Positions 17,079-26,645 are shown, numbered from the stretch's first letter. The stretch is DNA of 64,000 nucleotides from Companilactobacillus ginsenosidimutans (GCF_001050475.1 NZ_CP012034.1:2108001-2172000); one strand, 5' to 3'. Made by a program: numbers and translations. Notes: generated by a model not told the origin, from the sequence alone.

Positions 17079-18110
17079 ATGGCAAAAGCAGATGCATCAA
17101 AATTAGATTGGAATAATCTTGGATTTGAATATATGGACTTACCTTATCGTTTTACAGCCCATTGGAAAGATGGTAAATGGCAAGACGCTGGATTGACTGA
17201 AGACGCAACTTTACATATCAGTGAAGCATCACCAGTTCTTCATTATGGTCAAGCAGCTTTCGAAGGTATGAAAGCATACCGTACACCTGACAATCATATT
17301 CAATTATTCAGACCTGACAGAAATGCTGCCAGACTTAGAAATTCTTGTGAAAGACTATTGATGCCTGTATTCCCAGAAGATAAATTTGTGGATGCAGTCA
17401 AGGAAGTTGTTAAAGCAAACGCAGACTTTGTTCCTCCATATGGAAATGGTGCAACAATGTATCTCAGACCATTGATTATCGGTACTGGTGGCGTAATTGG
17501 CGTCCACGCAGCACCAGAATATATTTTCACAATTTTCGCAATGCCAGTTGGTAACTACTTCAAGGGTGGTTTAACACCAGTCAACTTTACAACATCACAA
17601 TATGACCGTGCTGCTCATAAGGGTACTGGTCAAGCTAAAGTTGGTGGTAATTACGCTGCCAGTTTGTTACCTGGTGAAAAAGCACATGACAACGGATATG
17701 CTGACTGTGTTTACTTAGACCCAGTTGAACACCGTTATATTGAAGAAGTTGGATCAGCTAACTTCTTCGGAATCACAAAAGATAACGTATTCAAGACTCC
17801 AAAGTCACCTTCAATTTTACCAAGTATCACAAAGTACTCTCTACTATATTTGGCAGAACACAACTTAGGTCTTGGTGTATCTGAAGAAAAAATTGATGTT
17901 CATGACCTTGATCAATTTGCTGAAGCTGGGGCATGTGGTACCGCTGCTGTTATTTCACCAATCGGCGGTTTGGAACACGACGGTAACCTTCACACATTTT
18001 ATAGTGAAACAGAAGTTGGACCTGTCACAAAGAAATTGTATGACACATTAACAGGTATCCAATTCGGTACAGTTGAAGCTCCAGAAGGATGGGTACAAAC
18101 AGTAGAATAA
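17079..18110 (+). CDS. ilvE: Branched-chain-amino-acid aminotransferase
   Basis: The 343-residue protein is a fold-type IV PLP enzyme. The PLP lysine is in GQAKVGGNYA (Lys about 187), and VLHYGQAAFEGMKAYR (about 53-68) is the BCAT N-terminal signature. It interconverts Leu, Ile, Val and their 2-keto acids with 2-oxoglutarate. I start at 17079, where AGAGGAG lies 8 nt upstream; a frame start at 17046 has no site. The gene follows the leader-peptide attenuator and is 19 bp from L-HicDH, so the pair forms one operon for keto/hydroxy-acid exchange. Confidence 0.93.
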   Translation: MAKADASKLDWNNLGFEYMDLPYRFTAHWKDGKWQDAGLTEDATLHISEASPVLHYGQAAFEGMKAYRTPDNHIQLFRPDRNAARLRNSCERLLMPVFPEDKFVDAVKEVVKANADFVPPYGNGATMYLRPLIIGTGGVIGVHAAPEYIFTIFAMPVGNYFKGGLTPVNFTTSQYDRAAHKGTGQAKVGGNYAASLLPGEKAHDNGYADCVYLDPVEHRYIEEVGSANFFGITKDNVFKTPKSPSILPSITKYSLLYLAEHNLGLGVSEEKIDVHDLDQFAEAGACGTAAVISPIGGLEHDGNLHTFYSETEVGPVTKKLYDTLTGIQFGTVEAPEGWVQTVE

Positions 18111-18129
18111 TCGAAATGAGGGAAGACTA

Positions 18130-19050
18130 ATGAGAAAATTTGGAATAATCGGTGTCGGACACGTAGGCGTAACAGTCGCATATACTTTGGTAACCAAAGG
18201 AATTGCTGACGAATTAGTATTAATTGATTCAAATGAGAAAAAAGCAGTCGCAGAGCAACTCGATTTGGAAGATTGCCAAGCGAGATTAGATACGACTACT
18301 AAAATTAAAGTACAGGATTATTCTGAATTATCAGATGCTGACGTCTTGTTCGTAACTGCTGGAAACGTTGCTTCACTTCAACATCACGACGGAAATCGTT
18401 GGGCAGAATTTGAATATACACGTGAAATCGTTAAGAATATCGCACCCAAAATTGCTGATTCGGGATTCAACGGTGTCTTGGTCGACACAATGAATCCTTG
18501 CGATGCAATTGCTCACTATTTGCAAAGGGAAGCTGGTTTCACAACAGCTCAATGCATGGCAACCGGAACATTTTTGGATACGGCACGTATGCAAAGGGTC
18601 GTTGCCGAACAATTTGATACCAATTATAAAAATGTTACTGGTTACGTAATGGGCGAACATGGCGCATCACAATTTGTAGCTTGGTCAACAGTTAAGGTTA
18701 ATGGACACCCATTGATGGAATATGCTAAAGCAAACGGAAAAGATTTTGACTACGATGCTTTGGAAGAAGAAATCAGAATGGGAGGCTGGGCAGTCTTTTC
18801 TGGAAAAGGTTATACTAGTTTTGGAATTGCAACTTGCGCAGTTAAGTTGGCACAATCAGTAATCTCTGACGCTCAACTTGAATGTCCAGTTTCTTCTTAT
18901 AATGAGAAGTACGATACTTATATTGGTCAACCGGCAGTTGTCGGGAAAAACGGTATCGAGTATGTTAACCAGATCGAATTGCCTCCTGATGAAGAAGCAA
19001 AATTGAAAAACTCCGCTGATACTATTAAAGAAAAATTTGCGACAATGTAA
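18130..19050 (+). CDS. L-2-hydroxyisocaproate dehydrogenase (LDH/MDH superfamily)
   Basis: The 306-residue protein has GVGHVG at 8-13 and the catalytic set of L-lactate dehydrogenases: LDTARMQR (Asp 150, Arg 153) and GEHG (His 177). SQFVAWSTV and GKGYTSFGIAT closely resemble the L-HicDH of Weissella confusa rather than true L-LDH, and the substrate loop AGNVASLQHHDGNR is longer and polar. It should reduce 2-ketoisocaproate and similar keto acids to L-hydroxy acids. It is second in the BCAT operon behind the attenuator. Confidence 0.85.
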   Translation: MRKFGIIGVGHVGVTVAYTLVTKGIADELVLIDSNEKKAVAEQLDLEDCQARLDTTTKIKVQDYSELSDADVLFVTAGNVASLQHHDGNRWAEFEYTREIVKNIAPKIADSGFNGVLVDTMNPCDAIAHYLQREAGFTTAQCMATGTFLDTARMQRVVAEQFDTNYKNVTGYVMGEHGASQFVAWSTVKVNGHPLMEYAKANGKDFDYDALEEEIRMGGWAVFSGKGYTSFGIATCAVKLAQSVISDAQLECPVSSYNEKYDTYIGQPAVVGKNGIEYVNQIELPPDEEAKLKNSADTIKEKFATM

Positions 19051-19059
19051 TTAATTAGA

Positions 19060-19094
19060 TGGGATGGACAGTAATTTGTTCATCCTATTTTTTT
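19060..19094 (+). terminator. Terminator of the BCAT-HicDH operon
   Basis: GGATG-g-AC pairs with GT-t-CATCC, followed by ATTTTTTTG, 10 bp past the HicDH stop codon. Confidence 0.75.
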
Positions 19095-19104
19095 GGGGAG
19101 TTGG

Positions 19105-19333
19105 CTGCCGCCTGGAGGTTCCGTACGACGGGCGGCGGAACGCCATGGGCGAATCCATAAGCCAAAGTGCGGTCTTATGGATTGCCTTGTTGTAAGGCCG
19201 GCTTTATGGCCGAATAAGAACAAAGTGAACGTACGAGCAACAGCTCGTGCGCAACAGCTTTGGTGTTGGCTACGCCAACGAACAACCAATGAAGACGGCT
19301 GGCTCGCCCGTCGTACTCCACCTCCAGGCTAGT
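19105..19333 (+). repeat. Large palindromic element, copy R5 (229 bp)
   Basis: This is the longest copy. The arms TACGACGGGCG/CGCCCGTCGTA enclose a perfect 10-bp hairpin AATCCATAAG/CTTATGGATT with the conserved loop CCAAAGTGCGGT (19164-19175). It also has the extra module GAGC-aaca-GCTC plus GTTGGCTACGCCAAC seen in R2. It begins CTGCCG and ends CTAGT, in the orientation of the preceding operon but after that operon's terminator. Confidence 0.88.
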
Positions 19334-19442
19334 TCTACTCAAACTTTTTTTCTTGTGACCACTAATATTGTTTATATGATGTTTGTTGGATACATAGGTT
19401 AGTTCCACACTGAACGATGTAAAATAAATAGAAATCAAAAAG

Positions 19443-19472
19443 TAGCCAGTCAATTTAATGACTGGCTATCTA
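19443..19472. terminator. Bidirectional terminator
   Basis: TAGCCAGTCA/TGACTGGCTA with T-rich tracts on both sides; it ends the minus-strand gene at 19483. Confidence 0.75.
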
Positions 19473-19482
19473 TTTTATTATG

Positions 19483-20043
19483 TTAATTTACTTTTTCGAT
19501 TTTACCAACAGCAATTGGTAATGTGACGTGAGCGTCGTAATCTCCGACGGATCCGCCGATTGTATTTGGTAATTCTAAACTATCTGGTACACCGTGAATG
19601 TATATTACTCGTTTATCTAAATTCAGTTCGGTGTCATCGAATGCTTCTTTAAATTTCTTTTCTAAAATGTCTAATGGAACGACACGTTCGTATTCAAAAT
19701 GACCGTTATCATCAGATACAGGATATCCATCATTGGGGATGTTCATCTCTTCTGGTGCATCATTAAAAGGAACCATTGTTGTGCCAGAGACTGGTTCGGT
19801 TTCTGGTAGATCAACGAAGCCGTCTTCGTTAGTATCTTGAGCGATTGTGGCAATTTTTGCATCTTTCCCATCCGGAAAACCGTGGAAGTGTTCCCAGTGC
19901 TGGGTGTTTTTAGGTGTATCATTCATTTCAATTTTAATATCAAGATTATTTCCGTCCACAGTAAATGAAGCGGAGCCGTGAGCTTTTGTACCGATTTTAT
20001 CTGCGTTTAGTGGAACGATTGAAGCAATATACTTTTCGACCAT
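19483..20043 (-). CDS. Conserved hypothetical protein with CHRD-like/His-rich segment
   Basis: This 186-residue soluble protein has no signal peptide. The segment QHWEHFHGFPDG (about 53-64) with several His, followed by QDTNEDGFVDLPETE (about 72-86, an EF-hand-like acidic loop), resembles bacterial proteins distantly related to CHRD or Cu/Zn-SOD-like folds. Enzyme activity is not evident. I start at the ATG at 20043 with GGAGG 8 nt upstream, not the TTG two codons earlier. It is flanked by terminators on both sides, so monocistronic. Function unknown. Confidence 0.7.
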   Translation of the reverse strand: MVEKYIASIVPLNADKIGTKAHGSASFTVDGNNLDIKIEMNDTPKNTQHWEHFHGFPDGKDAKIATIAQDTNEDGFVDLPETEPVSGTTMVPFNDAPEEMNIPNDGYPVSDDNGHFEYERVVPLDILEKKFKEAFDDTELNLDKRVIYIHGVPDSLELPNTIGGSVGDYDAHVTLPIAVGKIEKVN

Positions 20044-20108
20044 AATCAAAACCTCCCAATATTATTTAAAAGCAAGATAAGCTTATGATAATAAAATTGA
20101 TAAAGCAA

Positions 20109-20147
20109 ATAAAAAAGACCAGCTAGCTATTAAGCAGGCTGACCTCG
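20109..20147 (-). terminator. Terminator after the second D-hydroxyacid dehydrogenase
   Basis: On the minus strand GGTCAGC pairs with GCTGGTC (two G-T pairs), followed by six T. It lies about 95 bp past the dehydrogenase stop. Confidence 0.6.
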
Positions 20148-20239
20148 TTATTCAAATTTCTATTAGTAAATTTGTATAATAATAATCTAAAAATGAAAAC
20201 AATCACAAAAGATCTATGCGATTTAATTACTATTAAATT

Positions 20240-21244
20240 TTATTTTTTAGAGAAAACTAATGTATCTGGAATCTTTCCTTCAATCAAATCTTTATTTGAA
20301 TCAAAGGATACTTCAATCATATTACGTACGGCGGTTTCAGTATAAAATGCGTTGTGTGGAGTCAGAATAACATTTTCACGTTCGGCAATGTTTTTAATGA
20401 TTGGATCTGGAAGCTTTTCAATGCTACCCCAATTTTTACCAAAAACGTTGTTTTCGTGATCCAAAACATCAAGTCCTGCACCGGCTATTTTGCCACTGTC
20501 CAAGCCTCGAATTAAGGCATCGTTACTGATTAACTCACCACGGGCACAGTTGATTAAGTAAACTCCGTCTTTCATTTTGGCAATTGCGTTGTCGTCGATC
20601 ATATATGCATTATCAGAAGTTAATGGTACGTGTAATGTGATTACATCTGATTGTGCATAGAGTTCATCGAGAGTATCAACGTATAATCCTTGTTTCTCAA
20701 TGCTGTCATTATGATAAACATCATACGCAATTACTTTCGCGCCAAATCCTTGTAACATTTGAATGGCGACTCGGCCAATGTGTCCGGTTCCGATTACACC
20801 AACTGTTTGTTCACGATATTCTTTTCCAATTGTTGGTGCCCAAGTGAAGTCACCGTTGTCGAATTTTTTATCGACTTCTGGAATGCGTCTGAGTAAACGA
20901 CCGACCATTAATACAGCATGTTCGGCAATCGCGTTTGGTGAGTATACTGGAACATTGGACAATTTCATATCGAAATCTTTAAGATCATTGAAGTCGAAAT
21001 TATCATATCCGACGTTTCTGATAGAAATATTTTTGATGCCTAAGTTATTTAATTTTTCAAGTGATTCACGATCATATGGTGTTGTTTGAAGTGTGACTAC
21101 ACCGCTGGCACCATTAGCTAAATCAGCTGTTTCAGGTGTCAAAGTTTTATCAGTGTATCCAACTTCAACATTTGGATTTGCTTGTTCCCAGTTTTCTAGT
21201 GATGTTTTTTCATCTTCGCGAATTCCGTAAGCAAATATTTTCAT
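20240..21244 (-). CDS. D-2-hydroxyacid dehydrogenase (D-lactate dehydrogenase-like), second copy
   Basis: The 334-residue protein is a paralogue of the gene at 14395, with the same N-terminus (MKI-YGIREDE). It has GVIGTGHIGRVA (about 152-163), the Arg in NCARGELISND, a Glu near LDVLDHENN and His in TPHNAFYTE. It reduces pyruvate or branched 2-keto acids to the D-hydroxy acid with NADH. It lies 23 bp behind an EamA transporter gene and probably shares its transcript. Which of the two copies is the main lactate enzyme cannot be read from sequence. Confidence 0.87.
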   Translation of the reverse strand: MKIFAYGIREDEKTSLENWEQANPNVEVGYTDKTLTPETADLANGASGVVTLQTTPYDRESLEKLNNLGIKNISIRNVGYDNFDFNDLKDFDMKLSNVPVYSPNAIAEHAVLMVGRLLRRIPEVDKKFDNGDFTWAPTIGKEYREQTVGVIGTGHIGRVAIQMLQGFGAKVIAYDVYHNDSIEKQGLYVDTLDELYAQSDVITLHVPLTSDNAYMIDDNAIAKMKDGVYLINCARGELISNDALIRGLDSGKIAGAGLDVLDHENNVFGKNWGSIEKLPDPIIKNIAERENVILTPHNAFYTETAVRNMIEVSFDSNKDLIEGKIPDTLVFSKK

Positions 21245-21267
21245 ATTAAGTATATTTTCTCCTTCAG

Positions 21268-22188
21268 TTACTTTGTATTCGTGTCATATCGACTTAGCAA
21301 GTAAACTGCTACTACTACAATAATACCACCAATAATTTCGATAAAATTAGCAGCATAGGAAAGGAAAAGTATGCTTAAAATCAAAGTTGTGAAAGGTTGC
21401 ACAGCATCAGTGATACTGATGGTTGCTGCTGTGGCATATTTAGTACTGAATACCATAAGAAGAAAGGCGATAACGTTACTTAGCAAGATAACTGCTGCAA
21501 CACCTAACCAGCCTTGAGTATTAAGTTTTGGTACATTTTGCCAAATGGGGTGGAAAAAGTTTGAAAAAATACCGGCAAATAACATTCCCCAGCCGGTTAC
21601 CAATAACCCGTTGTGTTTAGAAATTATTTGTTGTGGAATAACGATATATAAAGCGGCGGTAACACCACTACCGATACCCCAAAATAGTGCGGACATTGGG
21701 ATTGAGAGATGACTAAAATCACCGTGTGTTATCAACAATACAACACCGACTAAGGCGAGAATGAATGAAATGATATCGATACGTAATATCTTTTTATGGA
21801 AGAAAAGAACTGATCCTACCATGATGAAAAGTGGTGATAAGTACTGCAGAATTGTTGCTGTTGAACTATTTCCAAGTTTTATTGCATAGAAGAATGTGTA
21901 CATATTCATCCATAGACCAAATATTGCAAATGCTAGTAGGGTAAGTAGTTCCTTCCAGTTTTTGAATACTGAGAAAAACTCTTTACGAGGTACAACGAAA
22001 GCTGCAGCTACTAATAGGATAATTCCTGCTACGGTTGTACGAGTTCCAACAAACCACATTGCAGGAATGGCACCATTCTTTGCAACTAGTTGTTGTACTG
22101 CTCCAGAAACACCCCAGGTAATTGAAGCGGATAGTGCTAGTAAGAACCCTTTGTTCAAGGTCTTCTTGATATCTTTATTGTCTTGCAT
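21268..22188 (-). CDS. EamA/DMT superfamily transporter
   Basis: The 306-residue protein has ten hydrophobic helices in two homologous halves (EamA repeats, about 15-150 and 160-300), with SASITWGVSGAVQQLVAK at the start of repeat 1. Family members export or import metabolites such as amino acids. It is the first gene of a likely two-gene operon with D-hydroxyacid dehydrogenase, so a hydroxy- or keto-acid or amino-acid substrate is possible, but this is only context. GGAGGGG lies 6 nt before the ATG. Confidence 0.85.
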   Translation of the reverse strand: MQDNKDIKKTLNKGFLLALSASITWGVSGAVQQLVAKNGAIPAMWFVGTRTTVAGIILLVAAAFVVPRKEFFSVFKNWKELLTLLAFAIFGLWMNMYTFFYAIKLGNSSTATILQYLSPLFIMVGSVLFFHKKILRIDIISFILALVGVVLLITHGDFSHLSIPMSALFWGIGSGVTAALYIVIPQQIISKHNGLLVTGWGMLFAGIFSNFFHPIWQNVPKLNTQGWLGVAAVILLSNVIAFLLMVFSTKYATAATISITDAVQPFTTLILSILFLSYAANFIEIIGGIIVVVAVYLLSRYDTNTK

Positions 22189-22504
22189 GAGACGCCCCTC
22201 CGAATAAAAAAACTATTACGCCTATTATACATTTTCATCACTAGAATAGGGAGAAAATTAATAAAAAAATAGATTGGTATATGTATTCTTGCAATGATAA
22301 CCGGTCATATACAAAGATTGTGAAGTTCGTAATATGTTGTTGCTATAAAAATTTGCTGATTTGCATACAAAAATACTGATATAACGTTAATTATTAAAGC
22401 TGGTCTAATAATATAATAAAAATTTATATTGTGAAATTTACAAAATCTTGCAATACTGCATTTGCGACATGAAAGCGATTTCAAAATTTTAAGGAGGCAT
22501 CATC
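22189..22504. other. Intergenic region with promoters of divergent operons
   Basis: No gene is visible. A likely plus-strand promoter is TTGTGA (22429-22434), a 17-bp spacer and AATACT (22452-22457). A cre site follows at 22470-22483. The rest is A/T-rich without clear structure. Confidence 0.4.
22470..22483. promoter_or_regulatory. cre (CcpA) site upstream of ald
   Basis: TGAAAGCGATTTCA fits TGWNANCGNTNWCA at every position. It lies about 12 bp after the likely -10, 22 bp before the ald start codon, a place where CcpA would block transcription. Confidence 0.65.
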
Positions 22505-23626
22505 ATGAAAATTGGTATACCTAGAGAAATTAAGAATCACGAGGAACGTGTTGGTATTACACCAGCAGGTGTCACAAATATGGTCAATGCCGGTCACAAA
22601 GTAATAATTGAGACTGACGCTGGTCTTGGCTCCGGTTATAATGATTCACAATATCAAGCAATGGGTGCAATTATTGGAACTGCCGAAGATGCTTGGGCTT
22701 GCGACATGGTTATTAAAGTTAAAGAACCGCTGGAATCAGAATATAAATATTTTAGAGAAGACTTAATTATATATACATACTTACACTTGGCTGCTGACAA
22801 ACAGTTAACTGAAGCATTATTGAAGAGTAAAACAACCGGAATTGGATACGAGACAATGGTTGGCCCTCGTGGTGGACTTCCATTACTAGTCCCAATGAGT
22901 GAAATTGCTGGACGTATGTCAGTTCAAGTTGGAGCTCATTTCTTAGAACAAGTTAATGGTGGCAAAGGCCTACTTCTAGCTGGTGTTCCCGGTGTTAAAC
23001 GTGGTGAAGTAACAGTTATTGGTGCTGGGACTGTTGGATTTAATGCAGCTAAAATAGCTGTTGGATTGGGAGCTAACGTTACAATTCTTGATATCAATGC
23101 GCAAAGATTGGCTGAAGTAGAAAATATTTTTGATGGAAAAGTTCAAACATTGATTTCTAATAACCACAACATTGCTGAGTGTGTTAAGAAATCAGACTTA
23201 GTAATTGGTGCTGTATTAATTCCTGGTGCCGTTGCTCCAAAACTAGTTACAGAAGAAATGATTTCAAGCATGGAACCTGGTTCGGTTGTCGTTGATATTC
23301 CAATCGATCAAGGTGGAATTTTCGAAACAAGTACCAAAGCTACAACTCATGATGATCCTGTCTTTGTGTCACACGATGTTCTTCATTATACAGTTGCAAA
23401 TATTCCTGGCGCAGTTCCCAAGACTGCTACTGAAGCACTTTCAAGTGCAACGATTCCTTATGCAATTCAAATTGCTAACAAAGGTTTAGCAGAAGCTGCT
23501 AAAAATAATACAATACTTACTGGTATTAATACATTTGACGGAAAACTTACGGAAAAGGCTGTAGCGGAAAGTCTCAATATGAATTATGACGCATTTCCTG
23601 CTAACGCTAATCATGCAATGTCATGA
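22505..23626 (+). CDS. ald: Alanine dehydrogenase
   Basis: The 373-residue protein starts [20 protein letters not shown], the alanine dehydrogenase/PNT signature, with the conserved Arg 15 and Lys in [10 protein letters not shown] (about 75). The NAD motif is [12 protein letters not shown] (about 171-182) and [13 protein letters not shown] is the second signature. It interconverts alanine with pyruvate plus ammonia. It overlaps the downstream permease by 4 bp (ATGA), so the two are translationally coupled. A cre site suggests glucose repression, which fits use of alanine as an energy or pyruvate source. Confidence 0.95.
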   Translation: MKIGIPREIKNHEERVGITPAGVTNMVNAGHKVIIETDAGLGSGYNDSQYQAMGAIIGTAEDAWACDMVIKVKEPLESEYKYFREDLIIYTYLHLAADKQLTEALLKSKTTGIGYETMVGPRGGLPLLVPMSEIAGRMSVQVGAHFLEQVNGGKGLLLAGVPGVKRGEVTVIGAGTVGFNAAKIAVGLGANVTILDINAQRLAEVENIFDGKVQTLISNNHNIAECVKKSDLVIGAVLIPGAVAPKLVTEEMISSMEPGSVVVDIPIDQGGIFETSTKATTHDDPVFVSHDVLHYTVANIPGAVPKTATEALSSATIPYAIQIANKGLAEAAKNNTILTGINTFDGKLTEKAVAESLNMNYDAFPANANHAMS

Positions 23627-25038
23627 ATAGGAAAATAGATATAGACGTATTATTAGCTAATGCTAATAAGGGTGATCGGAAGAAAACTTTAGGATTGTTT
23701 GACCTATCAATTTTAGGTATTGGGGCAATTATTGGTACTGGTATTTTGGTACTAACGGGTATAGTTGCCGCAACTGATTCAGGTCCCGGAGTGGTTTACT
23801 CGTTTCTGATTGCCGCTCTTGCAAGTGGTCTAATTGGTTTATGTTACTCAGAATTAACAACTAGTATTCCTAATTCTGGGAGTGCTTACGTTTATGCATG
23901 GGCTTCAATCGGCCAAACGGTGGCGTTCTTTGCCGGATGGACTTTGCTAGGCGTTTATATTACTACTACTGCAACTGTTGCGAATGGTTGGTCGGGATAT
24001 GTCCATTCGTTTTTCTCAGAATTTGGAATAGATATTCCAAGAGCATTAATAACGTCTCCATTTAATGGAGGTATTATCAATTTACCTGCTGTGTTAATGA
24101 TTTTTCTAGTAACATTTGTTCTTACAAAAGGTACAAGTGAAAGTAAACGACTTAATAACTTCTTGGTAGTTGTAAAAATTGCTATTATTCTACTATTTGT
24201 TATCGTAGGATTCTCCGACGTCAACCGAGGTAACTGGAAACCATTTCTGCCATTTGGTATTTCGGGAGTCTTTGCAGGTGCATCAACTGTATTTTTTGCC
24301 TTCCTTGGGTTTGATGCTTTAGCGACATCGGCGGAAGAAGTAAAAAACGTCCAGAAAAACCTACCACGTGCTATCATTATCTCCCTGGTTGTTTCAACAT
24401 TAATGTATGTCGTGGTTAGTTTAGTAATGACGGGTATCATTAAATACGATCGACTCAATGTTCCAGAAGCAATGTCCTTTGTCCTCCTTCAGAAAGGTCA
24501 TAACGTAGCGGCACAAGTAATCTCCGCCGGAGCAATTTTGGGTATCATTGCGGTGGTTCTAGCGTTCATATATGCTTCTGCCAATATTATGATGTCCATG
24601 AGTCGTGGTGGATTCCTTCCTAAGAAATTGTCGATTCTCAATAAAAAAACAGGTAGTCCCAACAAATCATTGTGGTTGATTGGCTTGATTGCAGCAATTT
24701 GTGCCGGACTTTTAGATATAAAAAACTTAGCAACCTTTGCCAACGTTGGTTCGCTATGTGTATTCTTCCTTATTTCATTAATGGTTATTTTGCTTCGCAA
24801 ACAGCATCCGAATTTAACAAGACCATTTAAGGTTCCCTTTGGTTACACCATTCCAATTTTATCAATGATTGTCTGTGCGTTCCTTCTATTCAATTTACCC
24901 CTAAGTGCATATTTGAATTACGCCGGATGGTTAATAATAGGTTTAATGATGTACATGCTTTATTCGGTACGACATGTTGATGCGAGTCAATCTATGGAAA
25001 TTGTAGATGATGAAGAATTGGAAATAGACGTAGATTAA
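23623..25038 (+). CDS. APC superfamily amino-acid permease
   Basis: The 471-residue protein has about 12-13 membrane helices. The first helix reads [15 protein letters not shown] (about 33-47), the substrate-binding unwound helix of APC transporters. The protein resembles the CAT/YfnA-like branch ([23 protein letters not shown] near 228-250). It overlaps ald by four bases, so alanine or a related small amino acid is the likely substrate (inference). A terminator follows at 25049-25080. Confidence 0.88.
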   Translation: MNRKIDIDVLLANANKGDRKKTLGLFDLSILGIGAIIGTGILVLTGIVAATDSGPGVVYSFLIAALASGLIGLCYSELTTSIPNSGSAYVYAWASIGQTVAFFAGWTLLGVYITTTATVANGWSGYVHSFFSEFGIDIPRALITSPFNGGIINLPAVLMIFLVTFVLTKGTSESKRLNNFLVVVKIAIILLFVIVGFSDVNRGNWKPFLPFGISGVFAGASTVFFAFLGFDALATSAEEVKNVQKNLPRAIIISLVVSTLMYVVVSLVMTGIIKYDRLNVPEAMSFVLLQKGHNVAAQVISAGAILGIIAVVLAFIYASANIMMSMSRGGFLPKKLSILNKKTGSPNKSLWLIGLIAAICAGLLDIKNLATFANVGSLCVFFLISLMVILLRKQHPNLTRPFKVPFGYTIPILSMIVCAFLLFNLPLSAYLNYAGWLIIGLMMYMLYSVRHVDASQSMEIVDDEELEIDVD

Positions 25039-25048
25039 TTGGATACAA

Positions 25049-25080
25049 AAAAAAGCTGAGAAAATTTCTCAGCTTTTTTC
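25049..25080 (+). terminator. Terminator of the ald operon
   Basis: AAAAGCTGAGAAA/TTTCTCAGCTTTTTT, ten bases past the permease stop; it may serve the convergent dipeptidase gene too. Confidence 0.85.
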
Positions 25081-25083
25081 GTT

Positions 25084-26520
25084 CTAAAGGTTTTTATCCA
25101 TGTCAAAAGTAAGTTTTGATAATCTAACACCTTGTGTGTACAAATCACCAAATAGTTGATGAGCTTTTTCTTCCATATGAGTAACAACTTTCTTATTGCG
25201 TTCAGTTAAGAATGCTGTAAGTTCATTGCCTGTATAGTCTTTAGCAAGTTCATCTGTTTCAGCGATTGCAGTACGGAAATCTTGTTTGCATTCAGTAAGA
25301 TAATCAGTGTCAGCTTGAATGAATTCAGAATAATGTGATTCAACAAGCATTGATAAGGCATTGTACATCCAATATGCATCCTTAAATTCAAATTTTGGAG
25401 CAACTTCACGATATGATTCAGGAGTTTCATCCATATTTGTATAGAAAGGAACATAAGGTGTGAAACTAGGGAATCCAACACATAGCCACATGATTGCAGC
25501 AACTTCTTCAGGAACATCGTTTCTGATTTGAAGCACATGTGAGTTTTGAGTACGGTTCAAACCAATTGGACGATAACGATACTTATCTGCATCAGATGCA
25601 TCAGGACTATATGGATCATATGGTGTCTCATTGTAGTGAGAACCCAAAACATATTCGATATCTTCAACATTGATTTTGTGATCAGTTTTCATGATGAATG
25701 GTAAATCACCGTCTTCTGGATCTTCTTCAATTTCTGGATTGAAGTATTTGTGACCATACCAAACACGTGATGTGTTGTAGTGACGATCTTTCAAGTTTGT
25801 TGTTCCAAAAATATGTCTGAAATCAAAACCAGTTTTGTCAGTATTCAAATGATATTTTTCAACGAACTCTTGGATTCCATCTGACCACATGAATTGATCT
25901 GGATCATTGAAGTCAACTTGTTGAATTGAAACACGGTTGGCAGCAACAGCATAACTATCATCAGGAATACGTTGGGCAACCCAGTGATGACCAGTAACGA
26001 TTTCCATATACCAAATATCGTCTTTATCACTGAACAAAAGTGAGTTTCCAGCTGGTGAGCCAAATTGTTGAATCAATCCGGCAGTGCGTTGAACTGCGCC
26101 TTTAGCTGAGTCCACGAATGGTAAGACCATACGGACAATAACATCCTCATCCATACCATCTTTTACTAGTGGATCATAAGCAAGTGCACGTTCGTTACCA
26201 TAAGTACTTTCAGTAGCTGACATAGCAACATTGGCACCATTGATACCACTCTCGTCGTAATATCCAAGTGTTTTGTAATCAACATTAGGAACTGCAGGCC
26301 ATTTGTAATTATCAGCAGGTAATTCACACTCAAATTTGTTCAAATAAGATTTAACTTTACGTCCAGTTTCGCCTTCAACAGCTGGATGCATAACAAAATT
26401 TTGAGGATTGATTGGATCGAAAGTATCGTCGTTTCTAGCAATCATTGTAGAACCATCGATACTGGCATTTTTACCAACAAGGATAGAAGTACAGGCGTCC
26501 TCTAAATGATTTTTATTCAT
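25084..26520 (-). CDS. pepD: C69 family dipeptidase
   Basis: The 478-residue protein is a peptidase family C69 member. The N-terminal nucleophile Cys is in DACTSILVGK (Cys at about 10), followed by ASIDGSTMIARNDDT, the Ntn-hydrolase opening also typical of lactobacillar PepDA. There is no signal peptide, so it cleaves dipeptides in the cytoplasm after peptide uptake. AGGAGG precedes the ATG. Members usually mature by removal of residues before Cys. It is monocistronic. Family call is firm. Confidence 0.92.
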   Translation of the reverse strand: MNKNHLEDACTSILVGKNASIDGSTMIARNDDTFDPINPQNFVMHPAVEGETGRKVKSYLNKFECELPADNYKWPAVPNVDYKTLGYYDESGINGANVAMSATESTYGNERALAYDPLVKDGMDEDVIVRMVLPFVDSAKGAVQRTAGLIQQFGSPAGNSLLFSDKDDIWYMEIVTGHHWVAQRIPDDSYAVAANRVSIQQVDFNDPDQFMWSDGIQEFVEKYHLNTDKTGFDFRHIFGTTNLKDRHYNTSRVWYGHKYFNPEIEEDPEDGDLPFIMKTDHKINVEDIEYVLGSHYNETPYDPYSPDASDADKYRYRPIGLNRTQNSHVLQIRNDVPEEVAAIMWLCVGFPSFTPYVPFYTNMDETPESYREVAPKFEFKDAYWMYNALSMLVESHYSEFIQADTDYLTECKQDFRTAIAETDELAKDYTGNELTAFLTERNKKVVTHMEEKAHQLFGDLYTQGVRLSKLTFDMDKNL

Positions 26521-26645
26521 TATAATTGGAACCCTCCTAAGTAAGATACTTTAATTCTAGCATAGCTATAACTATATTTATGGATATCGACTTTTATATT
26601 TTCCGAAATTGATGATATAATTTCTTGAATAAGTAGGGGGCAATC

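Noticed and set aside
19080..19453. Several 70-90-aa frames over R5
   Set aside because: Both strands give long frames because the element is G+C-rich and palindromic; no start signals.
26521..26645. Purine riboswitch before the xanthine permease gene
   Set aside because: The spacer is only 125 bp with no recognisable purine aptamer core.
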